A stretch of 64,000 nt of DNA. Origin: Pseudomonas sp. IPO3778. GTDB taxonomy: Bacteria; Pseudomonadota; Gammaproteobacteria; Pseudomonadales; Pseudomonadaceae. Under the pieces are notes generated by a model. That model was given only the letters and a program-made list of their open reading frames with translations. It searched no databases and had not been told where the DNA came from. The stretch is from positions 62,001-126,000 of the forward strand of contig NZ_JACARC010000030.1 in NCBI RefSeq assembly GCF_013386825.1. Direction: 5' to 3'. Position numbers and translations under genes: made by a program. This document shows, one piece after another, positions 45,077-53,295 of this stretch. Positions within the stretch are counted from its first letter, which is position 1. Every line of letters begins with the position of its first letter.

Positions 45077-47182
45077 TTAAAAGGTGTAATCCGCCGTCAC
45101 AAAGAACGACCTGGGCTCACCCAGGATCCATTGCTGGCCGTCATTGTATTGGCTGACGGCGTACGTGCGGTCGAACAGGTTATTCAATTGCAGGCCCAAT
45201 GTCGTGTTGCGCATGGCTTTCCATGACACGGTGGCGTCCACCACGGTGTAGCTCGGCACTTCGCTGGTGTTGGCGGTGTTGGCAAAACGCGCGTCGACGT
45301 AACGCACGCCGGCGCCTGCGCGGATGTCGTCGGTCACCGCTTTGCTCAGCCACAGGTTGGCGGTGCGGCGCGGCACGTCGGTGGGGCGGTTGCCGTCGCG
45401 GGACACGGCCTGGCCGTTGACCACTTCGGAGAAGTCGTCGTACTGCGCCCGCACGATGGCGGCATTGGCTTGCAGCTGCCAGGCGTTTGGCAGTTGCAGG
45501 TCGAGGCTGGCTTCCAGGCCGTTGGACGACTGCTGCCCCACTTGCTCCTTGAGGTCGGTGCCGGGAATGCTCACCAGCAGCTTCTTTTTAACGATGTGGT
45601 AGGCCGCCAGGGTCCATTCGCCACGGGAGTCCCAGAACGCTTGCTTGAGGCCGATTTCGGTTTGCTTGGCGGTGGACAGGCCGAATTGTTGCTGGCTCGG
45701 GCTCAGGGTAATCAGGCTGCCGACGCCGTCGGTGCTGGTGGCGTACTGGCCGTAAACCGAGGTGTCCGGGGTGATCGCGTAGACCAGGCCGGCTTTCCAG
45801 TTGTTGCCGGTGAAGGTCTTGTCGGAGTCGCTGCCATCGATCAGGGATTCACGGTCGATGTGTACGTAGTCGCGGCGCACCCCGGTGACCAGCGATAGCT
45901 TATCGGTCAGTTGCAGGCGGTTTTCGGCGAACGCGGCCAGTTGCTTGGTGGTGCTGACGGACTGCGGAATGAACGGGCTGGCACTTTCAAATGGCTGGGG
46001 TACCGGGTGCAGGATGTCCACCGGCTGGCCGTCGTCCGATACGTCATTGAACGGCGAGTTGCTGGCGAGGCGGAAGCGAATGCGGTTGTACTCCACACCT
46101 GTCACGGTCTGGCTGTCGAGGCCGAACAGGGTGTGCTTGAAGGTGAAGGTCTGGCGGTCGCCGACCTGTTCCTGATTGTGCTTGATGCCCAGGTAGCTCT
46201 GGCGCACCAGCCCGCCATTCACATAGTTGTAGCTCTCGGCGTTCTGCCAGCGGCGCTGGTTTTTCAGGTACGACAGTTCGTTGGTGGCGGTGACGTTGTC
46301 GTTGATCTGCCACTCGCTGGTCAGGCGCGTCCACTGGTCGTTGTAGTGCTGGATATCGTTGCTGACGTTGTAGTTCTTGTCCCGCAGGCCCTTGTGCAAC
46401 TGGCCGTTGATCAATGGCGTGCCGTAATCGTTTTGCGGGCTCTGGTCGCCGTAGTCGGTGGCCAGGGTGAAGCTCAGGTTGTCGGCCGCTTGCCAGCGCA
46501 GGGCACCGCTGACGAAGTCGCTGCTGGAGTCACCGCGATCGATGAAGCCGTTGCTGCGCAGGCGGTTGATGTTCAGGCGGTAGCTCAGGGTGTCGGTGAG
46601 CGAGCCGCCGCTGTCGAGGGCTTGCTGCTGGCGATCATAAGAGCCGTACCCCAGGCGGACGTGGTTTTCGATGTCGCCCTCGAAAGGCTTTTTCGGGATC
46701 GTGTTGATCACTGCTCCGGTGGCGCCCTGGCCGTACATCACCGAGGCCGGGCCGCGCAGTACGTCCACCCGCTCCACGGACCAGGTGTCGACCGGGAAAG
46801 TGGACGTGCCCGCGCCATCGAACATGCGGGCGCCGTCGTACAGTTGCAGCACCGAACTCTGGCCGGTGAAGCCCCGCGCCGACAGCGAGGTGCCACCGTC
46901 GCCTGGCGAGCCGGTGCGGCTGATGCCGGTGGCGCGGGAGATGGCGTCCTGCACCGTGGCATCGCCCCGTTCGCGGATCTGCTTGCCGGTCTGGCTTTCA
47001 ACGCTGCCAGGGGTTTGCAAGGCGGTAAGGTTCAGGCGTGAACCTGCCGTGGTCGGGGTGTTCAGGTCGACGCGCTCGTCGTCGACCGCCGGCGCGGAGA
47101 CGGCGCTGGCGGGAAGAGTCAGGGCCTGGGCACTGTTATGCAGGGCGAGCAGGCACAGGCCGGACGCAAGGTACTTGTTCAT
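45077..47182 (-). CDS. TonB-dependent outer-membrane receptor, Zur-linked
   Basis: A 701-residue receptor. The signal peptide spans residues 1-20. The plug domain contains GKQIRERGDATVQDAISRATGISRTGSPGDGGTSLSARGF and VERVDVLRGPASVMYGQGATGAVINTIPKKP. The barrel ends LNNLFDRTYAVSQYNDGQQWILGEPRSFFVTADYTF with a terminal aromatic. It looks like siderophore receptors, but the Zur-type site 66-88 bases upstream and the PA2911-like context argue for a role in zinc shortage (for example a zinc chelate). Cobalamin or cobalt uptake is possible given the nearby cob genes. Confidence 0.85.
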   Translation of the reverse strand: MNKYLASGLCLLALHNSAQALTLPASAVSAPAVDDERVDLNTPTTAGSRLNLTALQTPGSVESQTGKQIRERGDATVQDAISRATGISRTGSPGDGGTSLSARGFTGQSSVLQLYDGARMFDGAGTSTFPVDTWSVERVDVLRGPASVMYGQGATGAVINTIPKKPFEGDIENHVRLGYGSYDRQQQALDSGGSLTDTLSYRLNINRLRSNGFIDRGDSSSDFVSGALRWQAADNLSFTLATDYGDQSPQNDYGTPLINGQLHKGLRDKNYNVSNDIQHYNDQWTRLTSEWQINDNVTATNELSYLKNQRRWQNAESYNYVNGGLVRQSYLGIKHNQEQVGDRQTFTFKHTLFGLDSQTVTGVEYNRIRFRLASNSPFNDVSDDGQPVDILHPVPQPFESASPFIPQSVSTTKQLAAFAENRLQLTDKLSLVTGVRRDYVHIDRESLIDGSDSDKTFTGNNWKAGLVYAITPDTSVYGQYATSTDGVGSLITLSPSQQQFGLSTAKQTEIGLKQAFWDSRGEWTLAAYHIVKKKLLVSIPGTDLKEQVGQQSSNGLEASLDLQLPNAWQLQANAAIVRAQYDDFSEVVNGQAVSRDGNRPTDVPRRTANLWLSKAVTDDIRAGAGVRYVDARFANTANTSEVPSYTVVDATVSWKAMRNTTLGLQLNNLFDRTYAVSQYNDGQQWILGEPRSFFVTADYTF

Positions 47183-47247
47183 CGGACGATAAATCGCTTC
47201 TTCGAGGCGGTGCTCGCCGCACGGTGCGGCGAGCCGGGAATAGACAG

Positions 47248-47270
47248 CAAGTGTTATAATATAACACTTG
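47248..47270. promoter_or_regulatory. Zur-box palindrome
   Basis: A perfect 23-bp palindrome centred on TGTTATAATATAACA. This is the core of the gamma-proteobacterial Zur operator (TGTTATANTATAACA). It lies 66-88 bases before the TonB receptor ATG and overlaps a TATAAT-like -10 element, as expected for zinc-dependent repression. Confidence 0.85.
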
Positions 47271-47335
47271 TGGTGGCGTGGGTGAAAGCCCGCGTAAGAC
47301 TACCTAACGCCTCTATATGGGGCATCTCGCCTGTT

Positions 47336-48718
47336 TCATGCCGAACCTGAGGCAGATTCACGTTGGCTGAAAAGCCGCGAAAGCACCAGCCGATCCAGCG
47401 CCCAGACCACAATCAACGAGGCACCCACCAGCGGAAAGACGATCGCCAGCCCGAGCATGATCACCATCGCGGTTTTCCATTTCGGCAGGTCGTGGCGCAG
47501 CGGCGGAACCCCGAGGCCGCCCTGTGGCCGGCGTTTCCACCAGATCACCAGGCCGCTGACGGCACTGAGCAGGATCATCAGGCAAATCAGCAGCACGATG
47601 ATCTGGTTGACCACGCCAAACATCTTGCCTTCATGCAGCATCACGCCGGATTCGGTCACCCGTGCCACGGTGTTGTAGTGTTCCCAGCGCACGTCGGCCA
47701 GGACCTTGCCGGTGTATTGGTCTACATGCAGGGTGGCGTCGTTGCGGGGGTCGTTGGCGAATACCGCGATGGTGAATACACCTTCGGCGGTGGTGGGGAA
47801 GGTGATGCTGTAGCCGGGCTCGACCTTGCGTGAGTTGGCGAGGTCGGCCACCTGTTGCAGGCTCACGGTGGGTGCGGCCGGGCCTTTAGTCATGCCGCCA
47901 TGCTTCATGTGCTCGGCATGCTCGCCGGACATCGGCATCGGCGTGTTTTCCATGGCCCACGGTACGGTCTGCTGGCTTGCGGTGTTGAGGCTGCGGGCCT
48001 GCTGGTCGGACTGCGGCACGTTGTTCCACATCGCCGCCGGGAATTTATTCCACAGCTCGGCGTATTGCTTGCCCCAGAAGCCGGTCCAGGTCATGCCGCT
48101 GAGCAGCATCACCAGCAGGAACGCCGCGCCCCAGAAGCCCGCCACCGCGTGCAGGTCCCGCCAGAACAAACGGCCGCGACTGCCCAGCCGGGGCCACAGA
48201 ATGCCCGCCGCCGACGTGCCTCGCGGCCACCACAAATACAGGCCCGAGATCACCAGCATCACGCCCCAGCCGGCCGCCAGTTCCACCAGGCGATCGCCGA
48301 CGGTGCCGATCATCAACTCGCCATGCAGCGCGCGGGCGATGGCTTGCAGGTTGTACGTGGCGTCCTGTTCGCCGAGCACAGTGCCGCGATACGGGTCGAC
48401 GAACACGGTCACGTCGTGCCCGTTGTTGTGCATCACGAATTGCGCGCTGCTGGTGGCGTCGGCCGGTGGCAGGTACTTGCTGATTGTGCCGTGTGGGTAG
48501 GCCGCCTGGGCGCGTTGCAGTTGCTCGTCGGCACTCAGCGCGTGCTCGGCGCTTTGCACCGTCAGCAGGTTGCCGTACATCAGCGGGTCGAGCTGGGGTT
48601 TGAACAGGTAGACCATGCCGGTCAGGGCCAGCAGCACCATGAACGGCGCGACAAACAGCCCGGCGTAGAAATGCCAGCGCCAGGCCAGGTTGTAGAAGGA
48701 AATCTTGGGTGGGTTCAT
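47336..48718 (-). CDS. PepSY domain membrane protein, probably copper-linked reductase
   Basis: A 460-residue inner-membrane protein with four main membrane spans and PepSY domains. Segments are WRWHFYAGLFVAPFMVLLALTGMVYLF, ARALHGELMIGTVGDRLVELAAGWGVMLVISGLYLWWP and FWRDLHAVAGFWGAAFLLVMLLSGM. Paired histidines in these helices suggest haem b. The periplasmic insert PMPMSGEHAEHMKHGGM is rich in Met and His, typical of copper binding. It is last in the copper operon, after the OprC-like receptor and a REPIN. The inferred role is reduction or handling of copper after uptake. I chose the ATG at 48718. Confidence 0.82.
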   Translation of the reverse strand: MNPPKISFYNLAWRWHFYAGLFVAPFMVLLALTGMVYLFKPQLDPLMYGNLLTVQSAEHALSADEQLQRAQAAYPHGTISKYLPPADATSSAQFVMHNNGHDVTVFVDPYRGTVLGEQDATYNLQAIARALHGELMIGTVGDRLVELAAGWGVMLVISGLYLWWPRGTSAAGILWPRLGSRGRLFWRDLHAVAGFWGAAFLLVMLLSGMTWTGFWGKQYAELWNKFPAAMWNNVPQSDQQARSLNTASQQTVPWAMENTPMPMSGEHAEHMKHGGMTKGPAAPTVSLQQVADLANSRKVEPGYSITFPTTAEGVFTIAVFANDPRNDATLHVDQYTGKVLADVRWEHYNTVARVTESGVMLHEGKMFGVVNQIIVLLICLMILLSAVSGLVIWWKRRPQGGLGVPPLRHDLPKWKTAMVIMLGLAIVFPLVGASLIVVWALDRLVLSRLFSQRESASGSA

Positions 48719-48766
48719 CAGGGTGTGCTCCGCAAAGGCTTGGAATTTTTGTGTTATCGAGGCCGC

Positions 48767-48833
48767 CATCGCGGGCAAGCCCGCTCCCACAGGGGAATGC
48801 ATTTCAACTGTGGGAGCTGGCTTGCCTGCGATG
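48767..48833. repeat. REPIN between oprC and the PepSY gene
   Basis: Mixed-arm pair (GCGGGCAAGCCCGCTCCCAC and GTGGGAGCTGGCTTGCC) with a 25-base spacer. It ends 3 bases before the oprC stop. Confidence 0.87.
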
Positions 48834-48836
48834 CTC

Positions 48837-50897
48837 TTAGAAACTCATGTCCACCTTGGTCCAGAGCGTGCGCCCCGGTTCCTTGATGGCTTGCGGGTCA
48901 TTGGCCGGGTAGCCGAACCCGGCGTTGCCGGCCAGGTTCAGGTGCTCGGCGTACGCCTTGCCGAACAGGTTGTCGACGCCGGTGCTGACCTTGAAATTTT
49001 TGTTGATGCGATACGCCGCGTTCAGCGAGAACACGCCAAACCCCGAGCTCTTGTCGAAGTCCTTGCCGACCACGTTGCCCTTGTTCTGGTCGATGCGGTT
49101 TTGCGCCGCGACCACCCGCCATAAGGCGCCTGCGCTCCAGTCGTCCTGGCTGTAGGTCAGGCCGAAGCGTGCATCCAGGGGCGGGATTTGCGGCAGCGGT
49201 TTGCCGTCGCTGGTGTTCTTGCCCCAGGCGTAAGCGAAGGTGGCGTCAGCCTTCCAGTTGGACGTCAGCTTGTACGCCGCGCCCAGCTCGCCGCCCATGA
49301 TGCGTGCGTCCACATTGCGCGCCTGGGAGGTGGTGCCCATCATTCCCGGCTGGTAGTCGAACAGGATGAAATCACGCACCTGGCCGACGTAGCCCGAGGC
49401 CCAGGCGTCGAGGTCGGCGGATTTGTATTGCAGGCCGAAATCCAGTTGGGTGGTTTTCTCGGGCTTCACGCCGTCGAAGGCATTCACTGAACCCACCGAC
49501 CCGGTATCGGGGGAAAACAGCTCCCAGTAATCCGGGAAACGTTCGGCGTGCCCGAGGCCTGCGTACAGCGTTGTCGGGCTGTCGGCCAGGTCGTGTTCAT
49601 AGCGCACAAAGCCCGAAGGCAGCGTATCGGCGCGAGTGTTGCCGGCGGTGGGGTTGGGGCTGCTCATCATCCCGGAACCGAGGGTTTGCCGGAAATCCTT
49701 GGCCGAGGCGCGGTCGACACGGGCGCCCGTGATCAGGCGATCGCGGTCGGCGGCGTACCAGGTCAACTCGCCAAACACCCCGTAGTTGTGGAAGTTGGCG
49801 TCCTTGCTGCGGGGCAGGTCCTTGTAGGTGTCGACGCCCATGGCGCTGCGTTCGCGGTGCTCGTTGGTCTGCGCATCGATGCCGCTGATCAACTGCACAT
49901 CGGCCCAACGCCAGGTGGCCTTGATGCGTGCGCCGAGGGTGCGGCGATCGACGTTGGCCGCCATCGGCCCGGCCATCATCCCGGTGCCCGACGGGACGCG
50001 CAGGGTGTAGTTGTCCATCACGTGGTCGGCGTAGTTGTAGTAGACCTGGGCCTCGACCTTATCCAACACCTCGCCGATGTTGGACTTCTCGAAGCGCAAC
50101 CCAAGGCTTTCACGCAAAAATTGCGAGCCGTCCATGCCGCGCCCGGCGTAACGGGCTTCGCCATCGCCACGGCCGGCGGTGAGTTCCAGCAGGGTGTCGG
50201 CGTCCGGGGTCCAGCCCACGGCCACGTCGCCGTTCCACTTGTCGTAGCGCGAGGCGACGGTGTCGTGGTTGCCGTCCTTGTAGTCGTCGGCGTGGGCCTG
50301 GTTGCCGATCACCCGCACATAACCCAGCGGCCCACCTGCGGCTGCGTCGACGACCTTATCGAAACGCCCGTTGGAGCCCGCCAGGATGCTGGCGTTGACC
50401 CGCGTGCCCAACTCGCCGAACTGCTCGGGCTCGCGCTCGAACAGGATCGTGCCCGCCGAGGCGCCCGGGCCCCAGAGCACGGTTTGCGGGCCCTTGATCA
50501 CGGTCAGCTTGTCGTAGGTTTCCGGCGAGATGTAGGACGTGGGTGCGTCCATCCGGCCCGGGCAGGCGCCGAGCATCATGCTGCCGTTGGTGAGGATATT
50601 CAGGCGCGAGCCGAACATGCCCCGCAGCACCGGGTCGCCATTGGTGCCGCCGTTGCGCACCAGGGCGAAGCCGGGGATGGTCTTGAGGTAGTCGCCGCCA
50701 TCGCTGGCGGGCACCGGTTGGCGCGGGTCCTTCGGGTTGGTGACAACGGTCAGCGGCGAGCTGGGGGCGATCGCGGTGATCACCGTCGGGCTCAACTCAT
50801 TCTGGTCGGCGTGGGCCTGCGTGGTGAGCAGTGCGCCGCATAGAACGGCGAAAACGGGAGTACATCCCAAACGGGTGTCAGCAGAAAACCTGGACAT
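48837..50897 (-). CDS. oprC: TonB-dependent copper receptor OprC/NosA
   Basis: A 686-residue outer-membrane receptor. The plug is GGDYLKTIPGFALVRNGGTNGDPVLRGMFGSRLNILTNG. The copper motif C-x-x-x-M is C112-PGR-M116 and the second motif H-x-M is H292-V-M294. The spacing of 180 residues between Cys and His equals that of P. aeruginosa OprC (C143/M147 and H323/M325, from memory). OprC-type receptors bind Cu(I)/Cu(II) very tightly. I chose the ATG at 50897 (MSRFSADTRLG). It lies after PCu(A)C and DUF2946 genes, which fits copper acquisition. Confidence 0.93.
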   Translation of the reverse strand: MSRFSADTRLGCTPVFAVLCGALLTTQAHADQNELSPTVITAIAPSSPLTVVTNPKDPRQPVPASDGGDYLKTIPGFALVRNGGTNGDPVLRGMFGSRLNILTNGSMMLGACPGRMDAPTSYISPETYDKLTVIKGPQTVLWGPGASAGTILFEREPEQFGELGTRVNASILAGSNGRFDKVVDAAAGGPLGYVRVIGNQAHADDYKDGNHDTVASRYDKWNGDVAVGWTPDADTLLELTAGRGDGEARYAGRGMDGSQFLRESLGLRFEKSNIGEVLDKVEAQVYYNYADHVMDNYTLRVPSGTGMMAGPMAANVDRRTLGARIKATWRWADVQLISGIDAQTNEHRERSAMGVDTYKDLPRSKDANFHNYGVFGELTWYAADRDRLITGARVDRASAKDFRQTLGSGMMSSPNPTAGNTRADTLPSGFVRYEHDLADSPTTLYAGLGHAERFPDYWELFSPDTGSVGSVNAFDGVKPEKTTQLDFGLQYKSADLDAWASGYVGQVRDFILFDYQPGMMGTTSQARNVDARIMGGELGAAYKLTSNWKADATFAYAWGKNTSDGKPLPQIPPLDARFGLTYSQDDWSAGALWRVVAAQNRIDQNKGNVVGKDFDKSSGFGVFSLNAAYRINKNFKVSTGVDNLFGKAYAEHLNLAGNAGFGYPANDPQAIKEPGRTLWTKVDMSF

Positions 50898-50990
50898 GAA
50901 AAATTCCATCATTCAGTCGTAAACAACACGGCCAGCAGCCTGCGGCTGTCTGTCTAAAGTCGGCCGGGGTGAAGTAACGGTGTGAAGTGC

Positions 50991-51416
50991 TTACGCGATG
51001 ACGGGCGGGGCGCGGCTGCGGGCGCCGGGGAAGACGGTTTGCCGGGCATGGCCCAGGCGTGGGGCAGGGGTTATGGCATTGGCGGGCGGCGGGCTGCCGA
51101 GGGTGACAAACGACACGCTGCCAGGCAGCGCCGGGCAACTGAAGAGCAGGCTGCAATAGCCGCACTTTTCCCAGAGCACGTGGTGTTCGTCGGGGGCCTT
51201 GTGGTGTTCGGCTGGGGGCTTGGCGTCGCCATGGCAGCTCGGGGCGTCCATGGACATTGCCATGGACATACCGGCGTGATGGTCCATCGGCATCGCTTGG
51301 GAAATCAGCGGACCGATAAAGATCATCAGCATGGCGAACAGGCTGATCCAGCTGCCGCGCATAAGGCTCATCGGCTTACGGCGGTGTGGTGACAACCTGG
51401 CGCGAGGGGCGCCCAT
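50991..51416 (-). CDS. DUF2946-type small protein with Met/His-rich segment
   Basis: A 141-residue protein with a hydrophobic segment (GSWISLFAMLMIFIGPLISQA) followed by MPMDHHAGMSMAMSMDAPSCHGDAKPPAEHHKAPDEHH, a clear metal-binding composition. CGYCSLLFSCP is the conserved Cys segment of DUF2946. The start is uncertain (51416, 51371 or 51362). It lies between PCu(A)C and oprC and is probably a periplasmic or membrane copper carrier. The function is inferred from context and composition. Confidence 0.72.
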   Translation of the reverse strand: MGAPRARLSPHRRKPMSLMRGSWISLFAMLMIFIGPLISQAMPMDHHAGMSMAMSMDAPSCHGDAKPPAEHHKAPDEHHVLWEKCGYCSLLFSCPALPGSVSFVTLGSPPPANAITPAPRLGHARQTVFPGARSRAPPVIA

Positions 51417-51426
51417 CAAGGTTTAT

Positions 51427-51909
51427 CTACTGGGCGTGCATGTGCTCGTGGCCGGCCATGGGCGGTTGCTTCTGCACCGACACTTCCACCTTCACCGGCC
51501 CGGCTTTCTCGAAATTCAGGGTCAGCGGGAAATGCTGGCCGTCGCGCAATACGCTGCGGTCCTTCAGGTCCAGCAGCATCACGTGGTAGGCCATGGGTGC
51601 GAACGTCAGGTCGCCGTTGGCCGGAACGGCGACGCTGGTCACCTGCTGCATCTTCATCAAGTCGCCCTGCATCACATGCTCATGCAGCTCGGCCTTGGCG
51701 GCCACGGGCGTGTCGACGCTGAGCAGGCGATCGGCATGCTCGCCCTGGTTATGAATCACGAAATACGCCGCGACGGTCGGCGCGTTGGGCGGCAGCTCCT
51801 GGGACCAGGGTTCGCTGACCATCAGTTCGCCGACCTTGAAGTCTTCGGCATTGGCAGCAGCACACACCGGCAGCAACAACGCAGCCAGAAGCAGGGAAGA
51901 TTTGAGCAT
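51427..51909 (-). CDS. Periplasmic copper chaperone PCu(A)C
   Basis: A 160-residue exported protein. The signal peptide is MLKSSLLLAALLLPVCAAANA. The fold's Cu(I) site uses H-x-n-M and H-x-M: ELHEHVMQGDLMKMQQV and MAYHVMLLDL. An extra Met/His tail (PPMAGHEHMHAQ) ends the protein. PCu(A)C delivers copper to the cytochrome oxidase CuA site or passes it along in copper-import operons. The ATG at 51909 follows GGAGAA. It is second in the operon. Confidence 0.9.
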   Translation of the reverse strand: MLKSSLLLAALLLPVCAAANAEDFKVGELMVSEPWSQELPPNAPTVAAYFVIHNQGEHADRLLSVDTPVAAKAELHEHVMQGDLMKMQQVTSVAVPANGDLTFAPMAYHVMLLDLKDRSVLRDGQHFPLTLNFEKAGPVKVEVSVQKQPPMAGHEHMHAQ

Positions 51910-51955
51910 GGCAGTTCTCCAGAACGGTTCTAAACGCAGTTCACTTGCGAAGTAA

Positions 51956-52351
51956 TCAGACCGTTGGAGAGGCGCGGGGGTTAAGGCTTGGCCATTGCTG
52001 GCGCGGGGTTGGGGATTGCAAGGACGGCGCAGGCAGGTCTTGCACCGCGTCGAATCGTGGGAAATACAGCGTGGGCGAATGCCCCGGCAGCGCCACCAAC
52101 GGCGCCGAGCCCGAGCAACACCAACAATGCTGCATGGTGGAGTGATCGTCCTGCTGCGGCGCCGGAATCTCCAGCTTGCCCAGGGCAATCGCCGTCAGCT
52201 TGTTGGCATTGGAGGAGCAGAAACCGCCCCACAACAGTTGATCGAGGGCGTTGTTCGAACCTTGCATCGCCCCGGCCATCGGCATGGCAAACGCATTGAA
52301 CAGCACTGCAAAGCAGGCGATCCAGGCAATTGCAAAGCGTTGACGGGCCAT
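51956..52351 (-). CDS. DUF2946 family protein
   Basis: A 131-residue protein starting MARQRFAIAWIACFAVLFNAFAMPMAGAMQG (signal or anchor). It has the DUF2946 segments FCSSNANKLTAIALGKLEIPAPQQDDHSTMQHCWCCSGSAPLVALPG, with four cysteines and a histidine that could bind metal. Family members are found with copper genes, but their biochemical role is unknown. It is the first gene of the operon that leads to PCu(A)C, DUF2946, oprC and PepSY. Confidence 0.8.
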   Translation of the reverse strand: MARQRFAIAWIACFAVLFNAFAMPMAGAMQGSNNALDQLLWGGFCSSNANKLTAIALGKLEIPAPQQDDHSTMQHCWCCSGSAPLVALPGHSPTLYFPRFDAVQDLPAPSLQSPTPRQQWPSLNPRASPTV

Positions 52352-52374
52352 GGCGGACAATCCGTAGGGTTAAT

Positions 52375-52401
52375 CGATCAGGCGGGTATTTAGCCTGATC
52401 G
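52375..52401. promoter_or_regulatory. Inverted repeat before the copper operon
   Basis: CGATCAGGC (52375-52383) and GCCTGATCG (52393-52401) are a perfect 9-bp inverted repeat with a 9-base gap, 24-50 bases before the first ATG of the copper operon. It could be an operator or a 5' hairpin. I do not recognise it as a known copper box. Confidence 0.5.
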
Positions 52402-52486
52402 GGGAGGATAAGTAAAAAGGGGCGGTGTGGTTTGGTGTCGCAGTGCTGGGTTTCAGGATAGACGGGAACTGAGGGATTGTATTCGG

Positions 52487-52843
52487 CTATTGCCTGGTAT
52501 TCAGCCTGCGGGTTGCTCGGGCAATGGTCTCTCGCGCTGTGCTGACCAATGAGCCATCGCCTGGGTCTTCTTCGATGCAGGCTTCCAGATAAGCGTCGAT
52601 CTCTTCTTGTGTTCGTAGATGGTTGGCAGCATCGAAGCGCGTGAACTGTGTCTTTGTGTCAGGCAGGCATTGAGCTTTTTCCAGCCATTGGTTTAATCGT
52701 ACTGCGATGTCGGGCTCATCTGATTTCAATGCGTCCGCTTCAAGGCCAAGCGCGTGCGCAAGCTCGGGATTCGCGATTATGTGTTCGATAATCGTATGTT
52801 CAGCAGGTCGAGTTAAGCGCCGGGGACGGGATTTTTCAGTCAT
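52487..52843 (-). CDS. Antitoxin-like protein, truncated (HigA-type addiction module relative)
   Basis: A 118-residue protein. The C-terminal third, FDAANHLRTQEEIDAYLEACIEEDPGDGSLVSTARETIARA, matches the N-terminal part of the 'addiction module antidote' family (COG3636), but the helix-turn-helix that should follow is missing: the frame ends TRRLNTRQ. The first 65 residues are not part of that family. No toxin gene is adjacent. I chose the ATG at 52843, with GAGG 7-8 bases upstream. It is either a remnant or a shortened regulator. Confidence 0.55.
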   Translation of the reverse strand: MTEKSRPRRLTRPAEHTIIEHIIANPELAHALGLEADALKSDEPDIAVRLNQWLEKAQCLPDTKTQFTRFDAANHLRTQEEIDAYLEACIEEDPGDGSLVSTARETIARATRRLNTRQ

Positions 52844-53052
52844 GCGATGAACCTCATGTTTAACGTCGGTGGACGAAATGTTGAAGATCATCGCCAAGGG
52901 AATACTTATTCTGGTAGTCAGCGGATTCTGGTGTCTGTGTAGGCAGCTTCTCATTGGGCCTCCATGCAACCTGGATACGGAAGTGCTCCACAGAAATTTC
53001 CGACAGTGATTTGAGGTTGTCCCTAGGAAACGCAATCTCTAGTCTCCGTACA

Positions 53053-53290
53053 CCACTGCAAACTCAGTGGTCGGGCGTCGCGGCCCGGATTTCTTCAGAC
53101 GCAAAAGCGTCATCGTGTCCTTTCAGTTGGCGCTTTTTTATCGTCTACTGTGCGGCACTATGGTGGCTGTGCGCGGGATACCTTCGGGTATGCCGGTGTT
53201 CTGGAGAGCCGGTCCGCGAACCCGCGTTCAGCTACCACCCCCATCGCATCGCGGCGATCAGTGGTAGCTCCTTTGTACTTCTCCGGAGCT
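53053..53290 (+). ncRNA. Structured 5' leader RNA of the DUF6124 gene
   Basis: Consecutive perfect stems are seen. CCACTG/CAGTGG is 53053-53070. CGGGC/GCCCG is 53072-53087. GACGC/GCGTC is 53098-53111. An outer stem CGCGGG (53172-53177)/CCCGCG (53221-53226) encloses ATACC-TTCG-GGTAT (53178-53191) and a CCGG/CCGG stem. AGCTACCAC (53230-53238)/GTGGTAGCT (53261-53269) encloses ATCGC/GCGAT. AGCTCC (53266-53271) can instead pair with GGAGCT (53285-53290), which covers the ribosome site. This mutually exclusive pairing suggests cis-regulation. No known riboswitch class is recognised. Confidence 0.6.
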
Positions 53291-53295
53291 TCACA

